Shown here piece by piece: positions 7,154-14,095 of a DNA stretch of 25,729 nt (the stretch's first letter is position 1; each line of letters begins with the position of its first letter). The stretch is from Candidatus Altimarinota bacterium (GTDB lineage: Bacteria > Patescibacteriota > Gracilibacteria > UBA4473). The notes under the pieces were generated by a model. It searched no databases and was not told where the DNA came from. It saw only the letters and a list, made by a program, of their open reading frames with translations. Where the stretch lies: contig JALVIB010000057.1 in assembly GCA_027028725.1 (NCBI GenBank), positions 1 to 25,729 of the forward strand, in the 5' to 3' direction. Position numbers and translations under genes: made by a program.

Positions 7154-9055
7154 GATATCCAATTCCTTAATTTCCGCGGCGTGAGTTTGAATGAATCGGC
7201 GTCGGGGCATCACTTCGTTCCCCATCAAAACATTGAAAATGTGGTCAGCGCGTTCAGCGTCTTTAACTGTGACCCTCAAAAGAGTTCGGCTTTCTGGATT
7301 CATAGTTGTTTCCCAAAGTTGTTCCGGGTTCATTTCTCCCAAACCTTTATAACGCTGAATGTTTTCCCCGCGAATATCGTGTTCTTTAACCAAAACATCT
7401 TTTTCTTCATCCGTCATCGCGTACCAAACCTTTTTCCCTTTACTCAATTTATAAAGCGGCGGTTGCGCGATATAAACAAATCCGTTGTCCAAAAGTGGGC
7501 GGAAATGTCGGTAAAGCAAAGTCAAAAGCAAAGTTCGAATATGCGCACCATCAACATCGGCATCGGTCATGATTACGATTTTGTGGTACCGCAGTTTTTC
7601 AACATTGAACTGGTCACCAATCGCTGTCCCCAAAGCAATAATTAAGTTTTTTACTTCGTTGTTAGAAAGCATTTTTTCCAAACGACAAGATTCCGTATTC
7701 AAAATTTTTCCACGCAGCGGCAAAATCGCTTGTGTATGACGATCGCGTCCTTGTTTTGCTGATCCTCCCGCCGAGTCTCCCTCCACGATGAACAGTTCAG
7801 ATTTCGCGGGATCTTTGGAACTACAATCCGCCAGTTTTCCCGGCAAAGTCATTCCTTCCAAAGCTCCTTTGCGGATAACCGTATCTCGAGCGGCACGGGC
7901 GGCAAGACGCGCACGAGTTGCCAGAGCACATTTATTGATAATCGCTTTCGCATCGTTTGGATTTTCCGCGAGAAATTCAGATAATTTTTCCGCGACAATT
8001 TTATTCGTAATCCCGCGAACTTCCGAGTTCCCCAGTTTTGATTTCGTCTGTCCTTCAAATTGTGGTTCAGGAATTTTTACACTAATAATAGCGGTTAATC
8101 CTTCTTTGACATCATCATTCGTAAAGTTCGGTTCTTTTTCTTTCAACAAATTATTATCGCGAGCGTATTTATTGATAACTCGTGTTAAAGCAGTTTGAAA
8201 TCCGGTCAAATGAGTTCCTCCTTCAATAGTTTGAATATTGTTGGCGAAAGTTTGGATATTTTCGCGGAATTCTTGCGTGTATTGCATCGCTACTTCTACG
8301 GAAACATTTTCCGCTTCGCCTTCAAGCATCAAAATTTTGGAAATCGTTGTTTTTCCGGCATTCAAATGTCGCACAAAACTAGAAATTCCTCCTTCAAAAT
8401 AGAATTGGCAAGCTTTTTCTTGTCCTTCGCGTTCATCAAATAAAGAAATTGTAATCCCGCGAGTTAAATAAGCCTGTTGACGAAGCCTTTTTTTCAAAAC
8501 TTCAAAATCAAAATCCAGTGTTTCAAAAATGTCGCCGTCCGGCCAAAACTGCACGATTGTCCCTTGGCGAGTTTGGTCCGCGATTTTTTTCAATGGTTCA
8601 GCTGGAACACCTTTTTCAAAAGCCACAAAATGCTTCCCGCCATCACGATCAACCGTTACTTCTGTCCGTACAGAAAGCGCATTCACCACAGAAACTCCAA
8701 CTCCATGCAGACCACCAGAAACTTTATAACCACTTCCACCAAATTTACCACCAGCGTGCAAAACAGTTAGCACGGTTTCCACTGCGGAAATCCCTGTTTT
8801 TTCATGTTTTTCGACGGGAATTCCTCGTCCGTCATCAGCAACGGAAATAGAACCATCTTTGTGGATTTTTACTTCAATATTTTGACAATATCCCGCCATT
8901 GCTTCATCAATGGCGTTGTCGACAACTTCCCAAACCAGGTGGTGAAGCCCGCGAGAATCTGTCGAACCGATATACATTCCCGGTCTTTTACGGACTGGAT
9001 CTAATCCTTCTAAAACCTGAATCGAACTAGCGTCATAATTAGTATTTTCACTCAT
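7151..9055 (-). CDS. gyrB: DNA gyrase subunit B
   Basis: The ATPase subunit of DNA gyrase, which with GyrA introduces negative supercoils. The GHKL ATPase motifs are EVVDNAIDEAMAGY, DDGRGIPVE and GGKFGGSGYKVSGGLHGVGV. The TOPRIM domain has EGDSAGGSAKQGRDRHTQAI (from about 425) and MTDADVDGAHIRTLL (about 495). The C-terminus has QRYKGLGEMNPEQLWETTMN. At 634 residues it is a normal length for GyrB without a large insertion. The ATG at 9055 (MSENTNYD) is chosen over an in-frame TTG at 9109 because that extension would run through the terminator hairpin and the promoter. gyrA is not adjacent. GyrB is preferred over ParE on overall pattern; the two are close. Confidence 0.95.
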   Translation of the reverse strand: MSENTNYDASSIQVLEGLDPVRKRPGMYIGSTDSRGLHHLVWEVVDNAIDEAMAGYCQNIEVKIHKDGSISVADDGRGIPVEKHEKTGISAVETVLTVLHAGGKFGGSGYKVSGGLHGVGVSVVNALSVRTEVTVDRDGGKHFVAFEKGVPAEPLKKIADQTRQGTIVQFWPDGDIFETLDFDFEVLKKRLRQQAYLTRGITISLFDEREGQEKACQFYFEGGISSFVRHLNAGKTTISKILMLEGEAENVSVEVAMQYTQEFRENIQTFANNIQTIEGGTHLTGFQTALTRVINKYARDNNLLKEKEPNFTNDDVKEGLTAIISVKIPEPQFEGQTKSKLGNSEVRGITNKIVAEKLSEFLAENPNDAKAIINKCALATRARLAARAARDTVIRKGALEGMTLPGKLADCSSKDPAKSELFIVEGDSAGGSAKQGRDRHTQAILPLRGKILNTESCRLEKMLSNNEVKNLIIALGTAIGDQFNVEKLRYHKIVIMTDADVDGAHIRTLLLTLLYRHFRPLLDNGFVYIAQPPLYKLSKGKKVWYAMTDEEKDVLVKEHDIRGENIQRYKGLGEMNPEQLWETTMNPESRTLLRVTVKDAERADHIFNVLMGNEVMPRRRFIQTHAAEIKELDI

Positions 9056-9065
9056 TTTTAAACAT

Positions 9066-9096
9066 AAAAAAATCCCCCAAATTTTAGCGGGGGATT
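9066..9096 (-). terminator. Intrinsic terminator of the 54-aa gene, upstream of gyrB
   Basis: On the minus strand AATCCCCC, a 10-base loop and GGGGGATT are followed by a run of T. The gyrB -10 box (TAAAAT) lies in the loop. Confidence 0.75.
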
Positions 9097-9109
9097 GATT
9101 CTCTTGCAA
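9081..9109 (-). promoter_or_regulatory. gyrB promoter nested in the upstream terminator
   Basis: TTGCAA (9104-9109), 17 bp, TAAAAT (9081-9086). The expected start falls in the right arm of the terminator stem, so gyrB mRNA would begin with GGGGGATTTTTTT and could not rebuild the hairpin. Confidence 0.55.
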
Positions 9110-9135
9110 GCGAATCTTTAAATTTCGCGGGTTTT

Positions 9136-9300
9136 TTAGAACATTGAATCCTGAAATAGTTGGATTGTTCCGTAAAGTGTGTAGAGTTGTAGCCCTAGCA
9201 CTGCAAGAAGTAGAGCACTTGTTGCGTACTGAATTTGTCGGTTTTTAGAAACCTCTTCAGATAGCACAAACGAAGTGTGAGCTTTTGAACAATTTTTCAT
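9136..9300 (-). CDS. Small single-pass membrane protein, 54 aa, unknown function
   Basis: The frame starts at the ATG at 9300 and ends in TAA at 9136. It begins MKNCSKAHTSFVLSEEVSKN and contains a hydrophobic segment, ATSALLLAVLGLQLYTLYG (about 28-46), then a short polar tail ending QDSMF. It has its own well-formed promoter upstream and a strong intrinsic terminator directly downstream, so the frame is framed by expression signals. I do not recognise a family. The promoter spacer carries a copy of the dispersed motif. Confidence 0.65.
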   Translation of the reverse strand: MKNCSKAHTSFVLSEEVSKNRQIQYATSALLLAVLGLQLYTLYGTIQLFQDSMF

Positions 9301-9331
9301 TTTATTTTTGGGTTAGAAAATAGTTCAGGAC

Positions 9332-9360
9332 ATTATAGCAAAAATCCCGCGAAAAAACAA
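9332..9360 (-). promoter_or_regulatory. Promoter of the 54-aa gene, motif in the spacer
   Basis: TTGTTT, 17 bp, TATAAT. The spacer is TTTCGCGGGATTTTTGC, which is almost entirely the dispersed motif. The leader to the ATG is about 31 bases past the -10 box. Confidence 0.65.
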
Positions 9361-9383
9361 GTGTTTTATCTAATTATATATAA

Positions 9384-9409
9384 ACCCCCTAGCCCCCTTA
9401 TCAGGGGGA
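9384..9409. repeat. CCCCC/GGGGG interspersed palindrome, copy 2
   Basis: AACCCCCTAGCCCCCTTATC then AGGGGGAA; the same family as 14859, which shares the CCCCCTAGCCCCCTT arrangement. Confidence 0.75.
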
Positions 9410-9456
9410 AATTAAAATTACAGAAAATTTATATACAAATTAATTTTTCTAAAAAG

Positions 9457-9482
9457 TCCCCTGACAAGGGGATTTAGGGGTT
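9457..9482. repeat. CCCC/GGGG interspersed palindrome, copy 3, touching a stop codon
   Basis: GTCCCCTGACAAGGGGATTT then AGGGGTT. It reaches into the TAA stop of the Cys-rich protein gene. An almost identical copy at 18001-18026 abuts the rplL stop. Confidence 0.75.
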
Positions 9483-11367
9483 ATATTATTTTCAAATAAC
9501 ACTCCTCACACAACACTTTTTCAGGGCGGTCGGGCGCGAAAGTCGTTTGAATATCTTTTTCGCAATCAGAACAAGATCTCTCGAAGAGAGTTCGCGGGTT
9601 TCTCAATTTCATGCGGTCGGCATGGCGACAGTCAGGACATTTTCGCGGGATTGGGAGATTCATCTTGCGGTAAAAACGAAGTTCCGGTTTTTGGATTTGG
9701 TAATTCTTTCCACATTTTTGAGAAGAACAACTATTGTCTTCCCCCTGACAAGGGGGATTGAGGGGGTTGTTACACGCCAAAATTTCGCGACAAATCGAAT
9801 CATCAACATCCTTAATATCATCTGGAATACTTTCAATAGTCGCCGGACGAAAATCCCGCGAAATTTTGTCTTTCCATTTGTATTTAAAATTCAAATTTGG
9901 ATTTTGATGGAAAACTTGCTGATTTGTTCCCCCTGACAAGGGGGTTAGGGGGTTTGGATTTAACGGAAAATACTCCTGTGCCACAGTTTCGTTATAGGCA
10001 AATGGAGAAAGTTCGATTGGAAAAAATTCGCCCCATTCCACTCCCCCTGACGCACTTCGTGCGCCTTCCCCCTCATTGAGGGGGACTAAGGGGGAGTTTT
10101 TCATATGCTCAATAATTTTTTCGCGGGTTTTTTCGTATTCTTCCTTTGTGTATTGTTTATTGAGGATGCAGTATTTGGAATCTCGTAATCCCGCACAACC
10201 GAAACAATTTGATAGAGATCGTCCTACGCTAATGTATTCAGAATCGCGGACATTTCCCCAAATATTTATGGAAAAACGAACATTGTAGCAATTTTTTCCG
10301 CCCGAACCTATTTCGCAACATAATTCAGAATCATAACCACCAAAATTGTAATCGTAGCAATCATTACTTGTCTCAAAATCCGCGCAAAATCGGCAGTCTT
10401 CAACTTGAAAGCAATCATAACAATCTCGCGCATTTTTGGAATTAGACAAATTATCTCCCGAACAATCTTCGCAGTTTTTAATTTCGGCGTATTTTTGCGG
10501 AAATTTGGCTAAAAATTTCTGAAAATTTGTACGCAAATTCGCCAAACTATTTTTCGCGAGAAATTCAGCCACATGTTTTTTGTATTCCTCCTTGGAATAA
10601 GGTTTGTTCATAAAATAATAGCTTTTATTGCGCAGATTTACGCAACCAAAACAATTATTACAACCGATACAACTCTTGATAAAATAAGAATCAAAGCAGT
10701 TTTTGGAGTTTTGCGAATACAAACAATTATAGCAATGATCTAGATTTATTCCTTCGTAGCAAAGTTCACTTTTGTTGACAATCAAGCAGTCCGTACAACT
10801 TACCGAATGCGACGAACTGTTGCAGTAAAGGCAACTTTCCGCGAAATCACACTGAAAAGACAAATAACAATTTTTGGCGTAACCACAGGCGTTTACATAG
10901 TCACTATTTTCGTTCCCCAAAACATGCAGAGCAATGTGTGGAACGGATCTTTCAAGTTCATGAAACTGCTCAAAAAAAGGTCGGGAAAAATCAAAATCCC
11001 GCGAAAATTTTTTGGCGTCCCACTTGTCTGACCACCAGCAATCTTGGCAATAAACAGGGAATTCTGCGTTTTTATCGTAAATTGAGATAATACTTTTTTC
11101 GCATAAATCACATTTTCGCGCGTAAAGTTTTCGCTCGTTCCGCCAGGCGAGACGACGACGCTGGCGTTCTTCGGGACAAAGAGTTGGCAAACCTACACAA
11201 TTTTTAACAATCTCTGCGCGCTCGTCATCCGAAGCTTTAGCGAAGGATGAGGATTTTAGCTTTTCATAATCTTCTGCGGAAATAATTTCCATCTTTCGAT
11301 AGAAATCCAAATCATCCGCAGTAATTGTGAATTTCTTTCCTGAAACGCGACAAGTTCTGGTTATCAT
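9481..11367 (-). CDS. Cysteine-rich zinc-ribbon protein of CPR type, unknown function
   Basis: A 628-residue soluble protein with more than 40 cysteines. The two ends look like copies of one zinc-ribbon module: the N-terminal part (about 5-115) has FYRKM, LCPEERQRRRL, RNERKLYARKCDLCEK and VYCQDCWW; the C-terminal part (about 545-628) has FYRKMNLP, KCPDCRHADRMKLRNP and SCSDCEKDIQTTF. Between them lie many short Cys pairs such as CYNCLYSQNSKNC and CIGCNNCFGC, and two related YFMNKPYSKEEYKK / YCILNKQYTKEEYEK segments. I recall such proteins from CPR genomes under unreliable automatic names; no function is established to my knowledge. Four repeat insertions are translated in frame (about 37-49, 423-442, 471-479, 533-542). 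The ATG at 11367 fits a weak leaderless promoter. Confidence 0.85.
   Translation of the reverse strand: MITRTCRVSGKKFTITADDLDFYRKMEIISAEDYEKLKSSSFAKASDDERAEIVKNCVGLPTLCPEERQRRRLAWRNERKLYARKCDLCEKSIISIYDKNAEFPVYCQDCWWSDKWDAKKFSRDFDFSRPFFEQFHELERSVPHIALHVLGNENSDYVNACGYAKNCYLSFQCDFAESCLYCNSSSHSVSCTDCLIVNKSELCYEGINLDHCYNCLYSQNSKNCFDSYFIKSCIGCNNCFGCVNLRNKSYYFMNKPYSKEEYKKHVAEFLAKNSLANLRTNFQKFLAKFPQKYAEIKNCEDCSGDNLSNSKNARDCYDCFQVEDCRFCADFETSNDCYDYNFGGYDSELCCEIGSGGKNCYNVRFSINIWGNVRDSEYISVGRSLSNCFGCAGLRDSKYCILNKQYTKEEYEKTREKIIEHMKNSPLVPLNEGEGARSASGGVEWGEFFPIELSPFAYNETVAQEYFPLNPNPLTPLSGGTNQQVFHQNPNLNFKYKWKDKISRDFRPATIESIPDDIKDVDDSICREILACNNPLNPPCQGEDNSCSSQKCGKNYQIQKPELRFYRKMNLPIPRKCPDCRHADRMKLRNPRTLFERSCSDCEKDIQTTFAPDRPEKVLCEECYLKII
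9740..9768. repeat. CCCCC/GGGGG palindrome inserted in coding sequence, copy 4
   Basis: CCCCCTGACAAGGGGGATTG then AGGGGG, in frame in the Cys-rich gene, where it encodes NNPLNPPCQGED. Confidence 0.85.
9929..9953. repeat. CCCCC/GGGGG palindrome inserted in coding sequence, copy 5
   Basis: CCCCCTGACAAGGGGGTTAG then GGGG; it encodes NPLTPLSGGTNQ in the Cys-rich protein. Confidence 0.85.
10041..10097. repeat. Compound palindrome inserted in coding sequence, copy 6
   Basis: CCCCCTGACGCACTTCGTGC followed by a second CCCCCTCATTGAGGGGG unit and GGGGGAG. Two hairpins are nested; they encode PLVPLNEGEGARSASGG in the Cys-rich protein. Confidence 0.8.
11221..11255. repeat. Palindromic element encoding SSFAKASDDE
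   Basis: The minus strand has TCATCCTTCGCTAAAGCTTC then GGATGA, an imperfect hairpin. It translates as SSSFAKASDDE in the N-terminal zinc ribbon of the Cys-rich protein. I recall the same peptide as a recurrent insertion in CPR proteins; there is only one copy in this window. Confidence 0.6.
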
Positions 11368-11376
11368 TTCAAAAAA

Positions 11377-11404
11377 AGAGTATCAGAAATAGATTCTGAA
11401 TCAA
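11377..11404 (-). promoter_or_regulatory. Weak promoter of the Cys-rich protein gene
   Basis: TTGATT, 16 bp, TACTCT, with 9 bases to the ATG, again consistent with a very short leader or none. Confidence 0.35.
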
Positions 11405-11455
11405 GTTCAGAATGACAAATAGTAAAAATCCCGCGAAAATTTCGAAGAAAAACTT

Positions 11456-11501
11456 AAGTCCGGACTTAAAAAACTTTTTATCTTATGCCAAGTCCGGACT
11501 T
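11456..11501. terminator. Paired AAGTCCGGACTT element (bidirectional terminator-like)
   Basis: Two copies of the 12-bp palindrome AAGTCCGGACTT, 34 bp apart start to start, enclose ACTTTTTATCTTATGCC. T runs follow on both strands. Copies with the same spacing lie at 19250 and 20836. This one lies between the Cys-rich gene and the end of the ribosomal operon, mixed with two dispersed motifs (11429, 11520). Confidence 0.6.
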
Positions 11502-11544
11502 GTTTTTCTGAAATAAAAATCCCGCGAAAAAATTTCAAACGAAA

Positions 11545-11661
11545 GCGCGACGGCGCCGTCGCGCCTGTATGTAGAGACAAATTGCAATTTGTCTTTACGA
11601 GTATAATACGAAAGCGCGGTCACGCGACCGCGCCTACAAAAAGGGCGATTGATAATCGCCC
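11545..11661. repeat. Array of four unlike hairpins
   Basis: GCGCGACGGCGCCGTCGCGC (11545-11564, perfect), AGACAAATTGCAATTTGTCT (11575-11594, perfect), GCGCGGTC-ACGC-GACCGCGC (11614-11633) and GGGCGATT-GAT-AATCGCCC (11643-11661). They share GTAG, CGAA or CTAC edges but not the palindrome itself. With the element at 11456 they fill the 379-bp gap; no gene is seen in it. Confidence 0.75.
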
Positions 11662-11746
11662 CTACATTTTCTTCTGACCTCTAAATTTCTCCCCTTCTTC
11701 TGCAAAAATTTCGCGGGATTTTCGTTTTTTGTTCTTAATAAATTTC

Positions 11747-12127
11747 TTAGGAAACTTCACAAATGTATTCTCCTCCGACATTCAAAGCACGAGCTTCGTA
11801 TCCGGTCATCATTCCTTTGGAAGTAGAAATAATCGCAATTCCGTATCCGTTTTTTACTTTACGGATTTTGTCGGCAGAAGTGTAGATTCGTTGTCCACAC
11901 TTAGAAACTCTTTTCAAAGTTAGTTTTTTCGCGGGAAGTCCAACAACTAGAACATCAAATTTGTTTTTTTCGTCTTTTTTCTTTTCAACGCTTTCCAAAA
12001 ATTTGTTCTTTTTCATCACTTTTGCGATGTCGTGTTTAATTTTTGAGTAGGGGACAGTTACTTCTGTGTTTCCTGCCATTTGAGCGTTACGGATACGAGT
12101 AAGGAAGTCAGCAATAGGATCAATCAT
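11747..12127 (-). CDS. rpsH: 30S ribosomal protein S8
   Basis: 126 residues beginning MIDPIADFLTRIRNAQMAG, the standard S8 N-terminus, and ending with GYGIAIISTSKGMMTGYEA and GGEYICEVS. S8 binds the central domain of 16S rRNA. The start at 12127 is preferred over an in-frame ATG at 12163, which would add a non-homologous 12 residues and overlap rpsN. It is the last gene of the block; in most bacteria rplF, rplR, rpsE and so on would follow, but here about 380 bp of repeats do. Confidence 0.96.
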   Translation of the reverse strand: MIDPIADFLTRIRNAQMAGNTEVTVPYSKIKHDIAKVMKKNKFLESVEKKKDEKNKFDVLVVGLPAKKLTLKRVSKCGQRIYTSADKIRKVKNGYGIAIISTSKGMMTGYEARALNVGGEYICEVS

Positions 12128-12140
12128 TTTAAAATAGTTT

Positions 12141-12365
12141 TTACCAAGAAGATTTTTTAACACCAGGAATTTGAGCTTTTTCAGCTAATTCTCGAAAGCA
12201 AATTCGGCAAATTCCAAAATCTCTCATGTAACCATGAGGACGACCACATAAGCTACAACGATTGTAAGCTTGTGTAGATTTTTTAATTTTTCTACCTTCT
12301 TTTTTCGCAAGAAGGTATCTTTCCATAAATTTCTGTGATTTGACGACAATTGCTTTACGAGCCAT
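12141..12365 (-). CDS. rpsN: 30S ribosomal protein S14, zinc-binding type
   Basis: 74 residues with the two zinc-knuckle pairs CSLC and CRIC and the core RCSLCGRPHGYMRDFGICRI. S14 binds the 30S head. The Cys-containing short form is typical of Gram-positive bacteria and CPR. It starts 6 bases after the rplE stop. Confidence 0.95.
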   Translation of the reverse strand: MARKAIVVKSQKFMERYLLAKKEGRKIKKSTQAYNRCSLCGRPHGYMRDFGICRICFRELAEKAQIPGVKKSSW

Positions 12366-12371
12366 TTTTAA

Positions 12372-12938
12372 TTAGTTAGTTTTAAGTGGTTTTCTGAACG
12401 GGAATCCGAATTCAGTTAGTAACGCTTTCGCGTGATCTTTATTTTTTGTAGAAGTAACGATTGTTACTTGTAATCCAAAAATCTTGTTAGAGTTTTCCGG
12501 TTTTTCAACTTCCATAAAGACAGTGTGGTCTTTGAACCCAACAGAACAGTTTCCGTCTTTATCAAAAGGGTTTCCAGAAACTCCGCGAAAATCTCGTACA
12601 CGAGGGTAAACAAGATTAATTAGTTTGTATAAAAAGTTATACGCTTTGTCTTTTCGTAAAGTGACAGAAACACCAACCGGCATTCCTTCACGAAGTTTGA
12701 AGTTCGAAATAGATAATTTCGCTTTATTCAAAACTGCTTTTTGACCAGCAATTTGAGACAAACTGTCAATAACATAAGAGGCATCTTTTGATCCTAATTT
12801 TTGCAAATAAGAACCAATACCAGCATTTATGATGATTTTCTCAATTTTAGGAACTTGCATTGGGTTTTTAATTCCCAAGTCTTTCTGCAGTTTCCCGCGA
12901 ATTTCTTTAATGTATTTTTCGTACAATTCAGATTTCAT
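12372..12938 (-). CDS. rplE: 50S ribosomal protein L5
   Basis: 188 residues with the L5 hallmarks VPKIEKIIINAGIG, LREGMPVGVSVTLR and PRVRDFRGVSGNPFDKDGN. L5 binds 5S rRNA and contacts the P-site tRNA. It starts 5 bases after the rplX stop. One dispersed motif (12893) lies near the N-terminus. Confidence 0.96.
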   Translation of the reverse strand: MKSELYEKYIKEIRGKLQKDLGIKNPMQVPKIEKIIINAGIGSYLQKLGSKDASYVIDSLSQIAGQKAVLNKAKLSISNFKLREGMPVGVSVTLRKDKAYNFLYKLINLVYPRVRDFRGVSGNPFDKDGNCSVGFKDHTVFMEVEKPENSNKIFGLQVTIVTSTKNKDHAKALLTEFGFPFRKPLKTN

Positions 12939-12943
12939 CTTTA

Positions 12944-13288
12944 TTATTTTTTAACAACTTTTTTAGCGGTTTTCTTGGAAGCAGTTGGTAAAACAGTTCC
13001 AGATTTACGAGCAAATCGTATTTTAGTTTTTCCTTCAACCTTATAACCAATCTTTGAAGGTTTTCCGTCTTTTGGATCAGCGATAGCTACATTCGAAACA
13101 TCGATTGGTGCAAAAAATTCTACTCGTTCACCAGCTTCTCCGTTTCGTCCTTTAACATGTTTAATAGCTTTGTTAATACCATCAACTACAACTTTTCCTT
13201 TTTTAGGTAATAATTTGATAATTTTACCAGTTTTCCCGCGATCTTTTCCCGCGATAATTACGACGTCGTCATTAATTCTAAATTTCAT
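12944..13288 (-). CDS. rplX: 50S ribosomal protein L24
   Basis: 114 residues with an N-terminal KOW motif (DDVVIIAGKDRGKTGKIIKL), GINKAIKHVKGR and a lysine-rich tail. L24 starts 50S assembly by binding the 5' end of 23S rRNA. Two dispersed motifs 13 bp apart (13234, 13247) fall in the KOW codons, encoding IAGK and RGK. One base separates it from the rplN stop. Confidence 0.95.
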   Translation of the reverse strand: MKFRINDDVVIIAGKDRGKTGKIIKLLPKKGKVVVDGINKAIKHVKGRNGEAGERVEFFAPIDVSNVAIADPKDGKPSKIGYKVEGKTKIRFARKSGTVLPTASKKTAKKVVKK

Positions 13289-13289
13289 T

Positions 13290-13658
13290 TTATAATACTT
13301 CAGGAGCTAGCGAAATTATTTTTTGATATCCTTTGGCTCGAAGTTCACGAGCGACTGGCCCGAAAACACGAGTTCCTTTTGGTTGTCCTTCATTGTTAAT
13401 GATGATAACAGCATTTTCATCAAAACGAAGAATCGAACCATCCGGTCGTTTAATATCTTTCTTTGTCCGTACTACAACAGCTTTTTGAACTGATTTCTTT
13501 TTTACTACACCTTTTGGAGCAGCTTCTTTAACTGTACAAACAATAACATCTCCGACACGAGCATAGCGTCGTTTTGAACCACCTAATACTTTAATGCACA
13601 TAACTTTTTTTGCACCAGTATTATCGGCAACTTGTAACCAAGACATGTGTTGAATCAT
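13290..13658 (-). CDS. rplN: 50S ribosomal protein L14
   Basis: 122 residues: MIQHMSWLQVADNTGAKKVM, GGSKRRYARVGDVIVCTVK and VFGPVARELR are all typical of L14. The start codon overlaps the rpsQ stop as ATGA, the only TGA stop seen in the window, which suggests translational coupling. Confidence 0.97.
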   Translation of the reverse strand: MIQHMSWLQVADNTGAKKVMCIKVLGGSKRRYARVGDVIVCTVKEAAPKGVVKKKSVQKAVVVRTKKDIKRPDGSILRFDENAVIIINNEGQPKGTRVFGPVARELRAKGYQKIISLAPEVL

Positions 13659-13888
13659 TTTTTCGCGGGATTTACTACTAATTTCCAGTGTTTTCTTTTA
13701 GATACTGGACGACATTGTTCAATTTCTACTTGCGCACCTACTTCTAGACGATGAGGTGTGTCAATCAAGAAATTTTTGGTAATTCTAAATCGTTTTTTAT
13801 AAATTTTGTGTTGTTGATAAGAATGAACTTCAACTCTTGAAGTTTTATCATCAATAACTTTCACAACCGTTCCTTTTTTCGTAATCAT
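13655..13888 (-). CDS. rpsQ: 30S ribosomal protein S17
   Basis: 77 residues with the S17 core GTVVKVIDDKTSRVEVHSY, YKKRFRITKNFLIDTPHRLE and IEQCRPVSKRKHW. S17 binds the 16S 5' domain. It ends VVNPAKK, the NPAK being a dispersed-motif scar (13664) at the very C-terminus. Its ATG shares one base with the rpmC stop (TAATG). Confidence 0.95.
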   Translation of the reverse strand: MITKKGTVVKVIDDKTSRVEVHSYQQHKIYKKRFRITKNFLIDTPHRLEVGAQVEIEQCRPVSKRKHWKLVVNPAKK

Positions 13889-14094
13889 TATTTAGAATTA
13901 GTTAAGTTATCTTGCATTTCTCTCAAAATAGTCATAATTTGAGCGATTTTTTTTCTTAATTTAGAAACTTGAGCAGTGTTTTGATTTTGCCCAGTTTTTA
14001 CGCGAAATCTCGCTGAGCCCAACTCTCGACGAGTTTTAATCAACTCTTTGTTTAATTGTTTAACTGTCATTTGGCGTAATTCTTGAATTTTCAT
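13888..14094 (-). CDS. rpmC: 50S ribosomal protein L29
   Basis: 68 residues, mostly helical: MKIQELRQMTVKQLNKELIK, then TRRELGSARFRVKTGQ and KLRKKIAQIMTILREM. L29 lies by the peptide exit tunnel. It starts one base after the rplP stop. Confidence 0.93.
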   Translation of the reverse strand: MKIQELRQMTVKQLNKELIKTRRELGSARFRVKTGQNQNTAQVSKLRKKIAQIMTILREMQDNLTNSK

Positions 14095-14095
14095 C

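Noticed and set aside
7181..9004. Several plus-strand open frames of 60-154 codons opposite gyrB
   Set aside because: They are antisense shadows of gyrB with no start signals or recognisable protein features.
9056..9109. TTG-initiated extension of gyrB
   Set aside because: It would be translated from the terminator hairpin and promoter; MSENTNYD at 9055 fits the family.
9056..9480. Replication origin near gyrB
   Set aside because: No cluster of DnaA boxes (TTATCCACA type) and no dnaA or dnaN; the region is explained by the small gene, promoters and repeats.
12128..12163. Upstream start for rpsH
   Set aside because: The 12 extra residues do not match S8 and overlap rpsN; MIDPIADF at 12127 is the conserved start.
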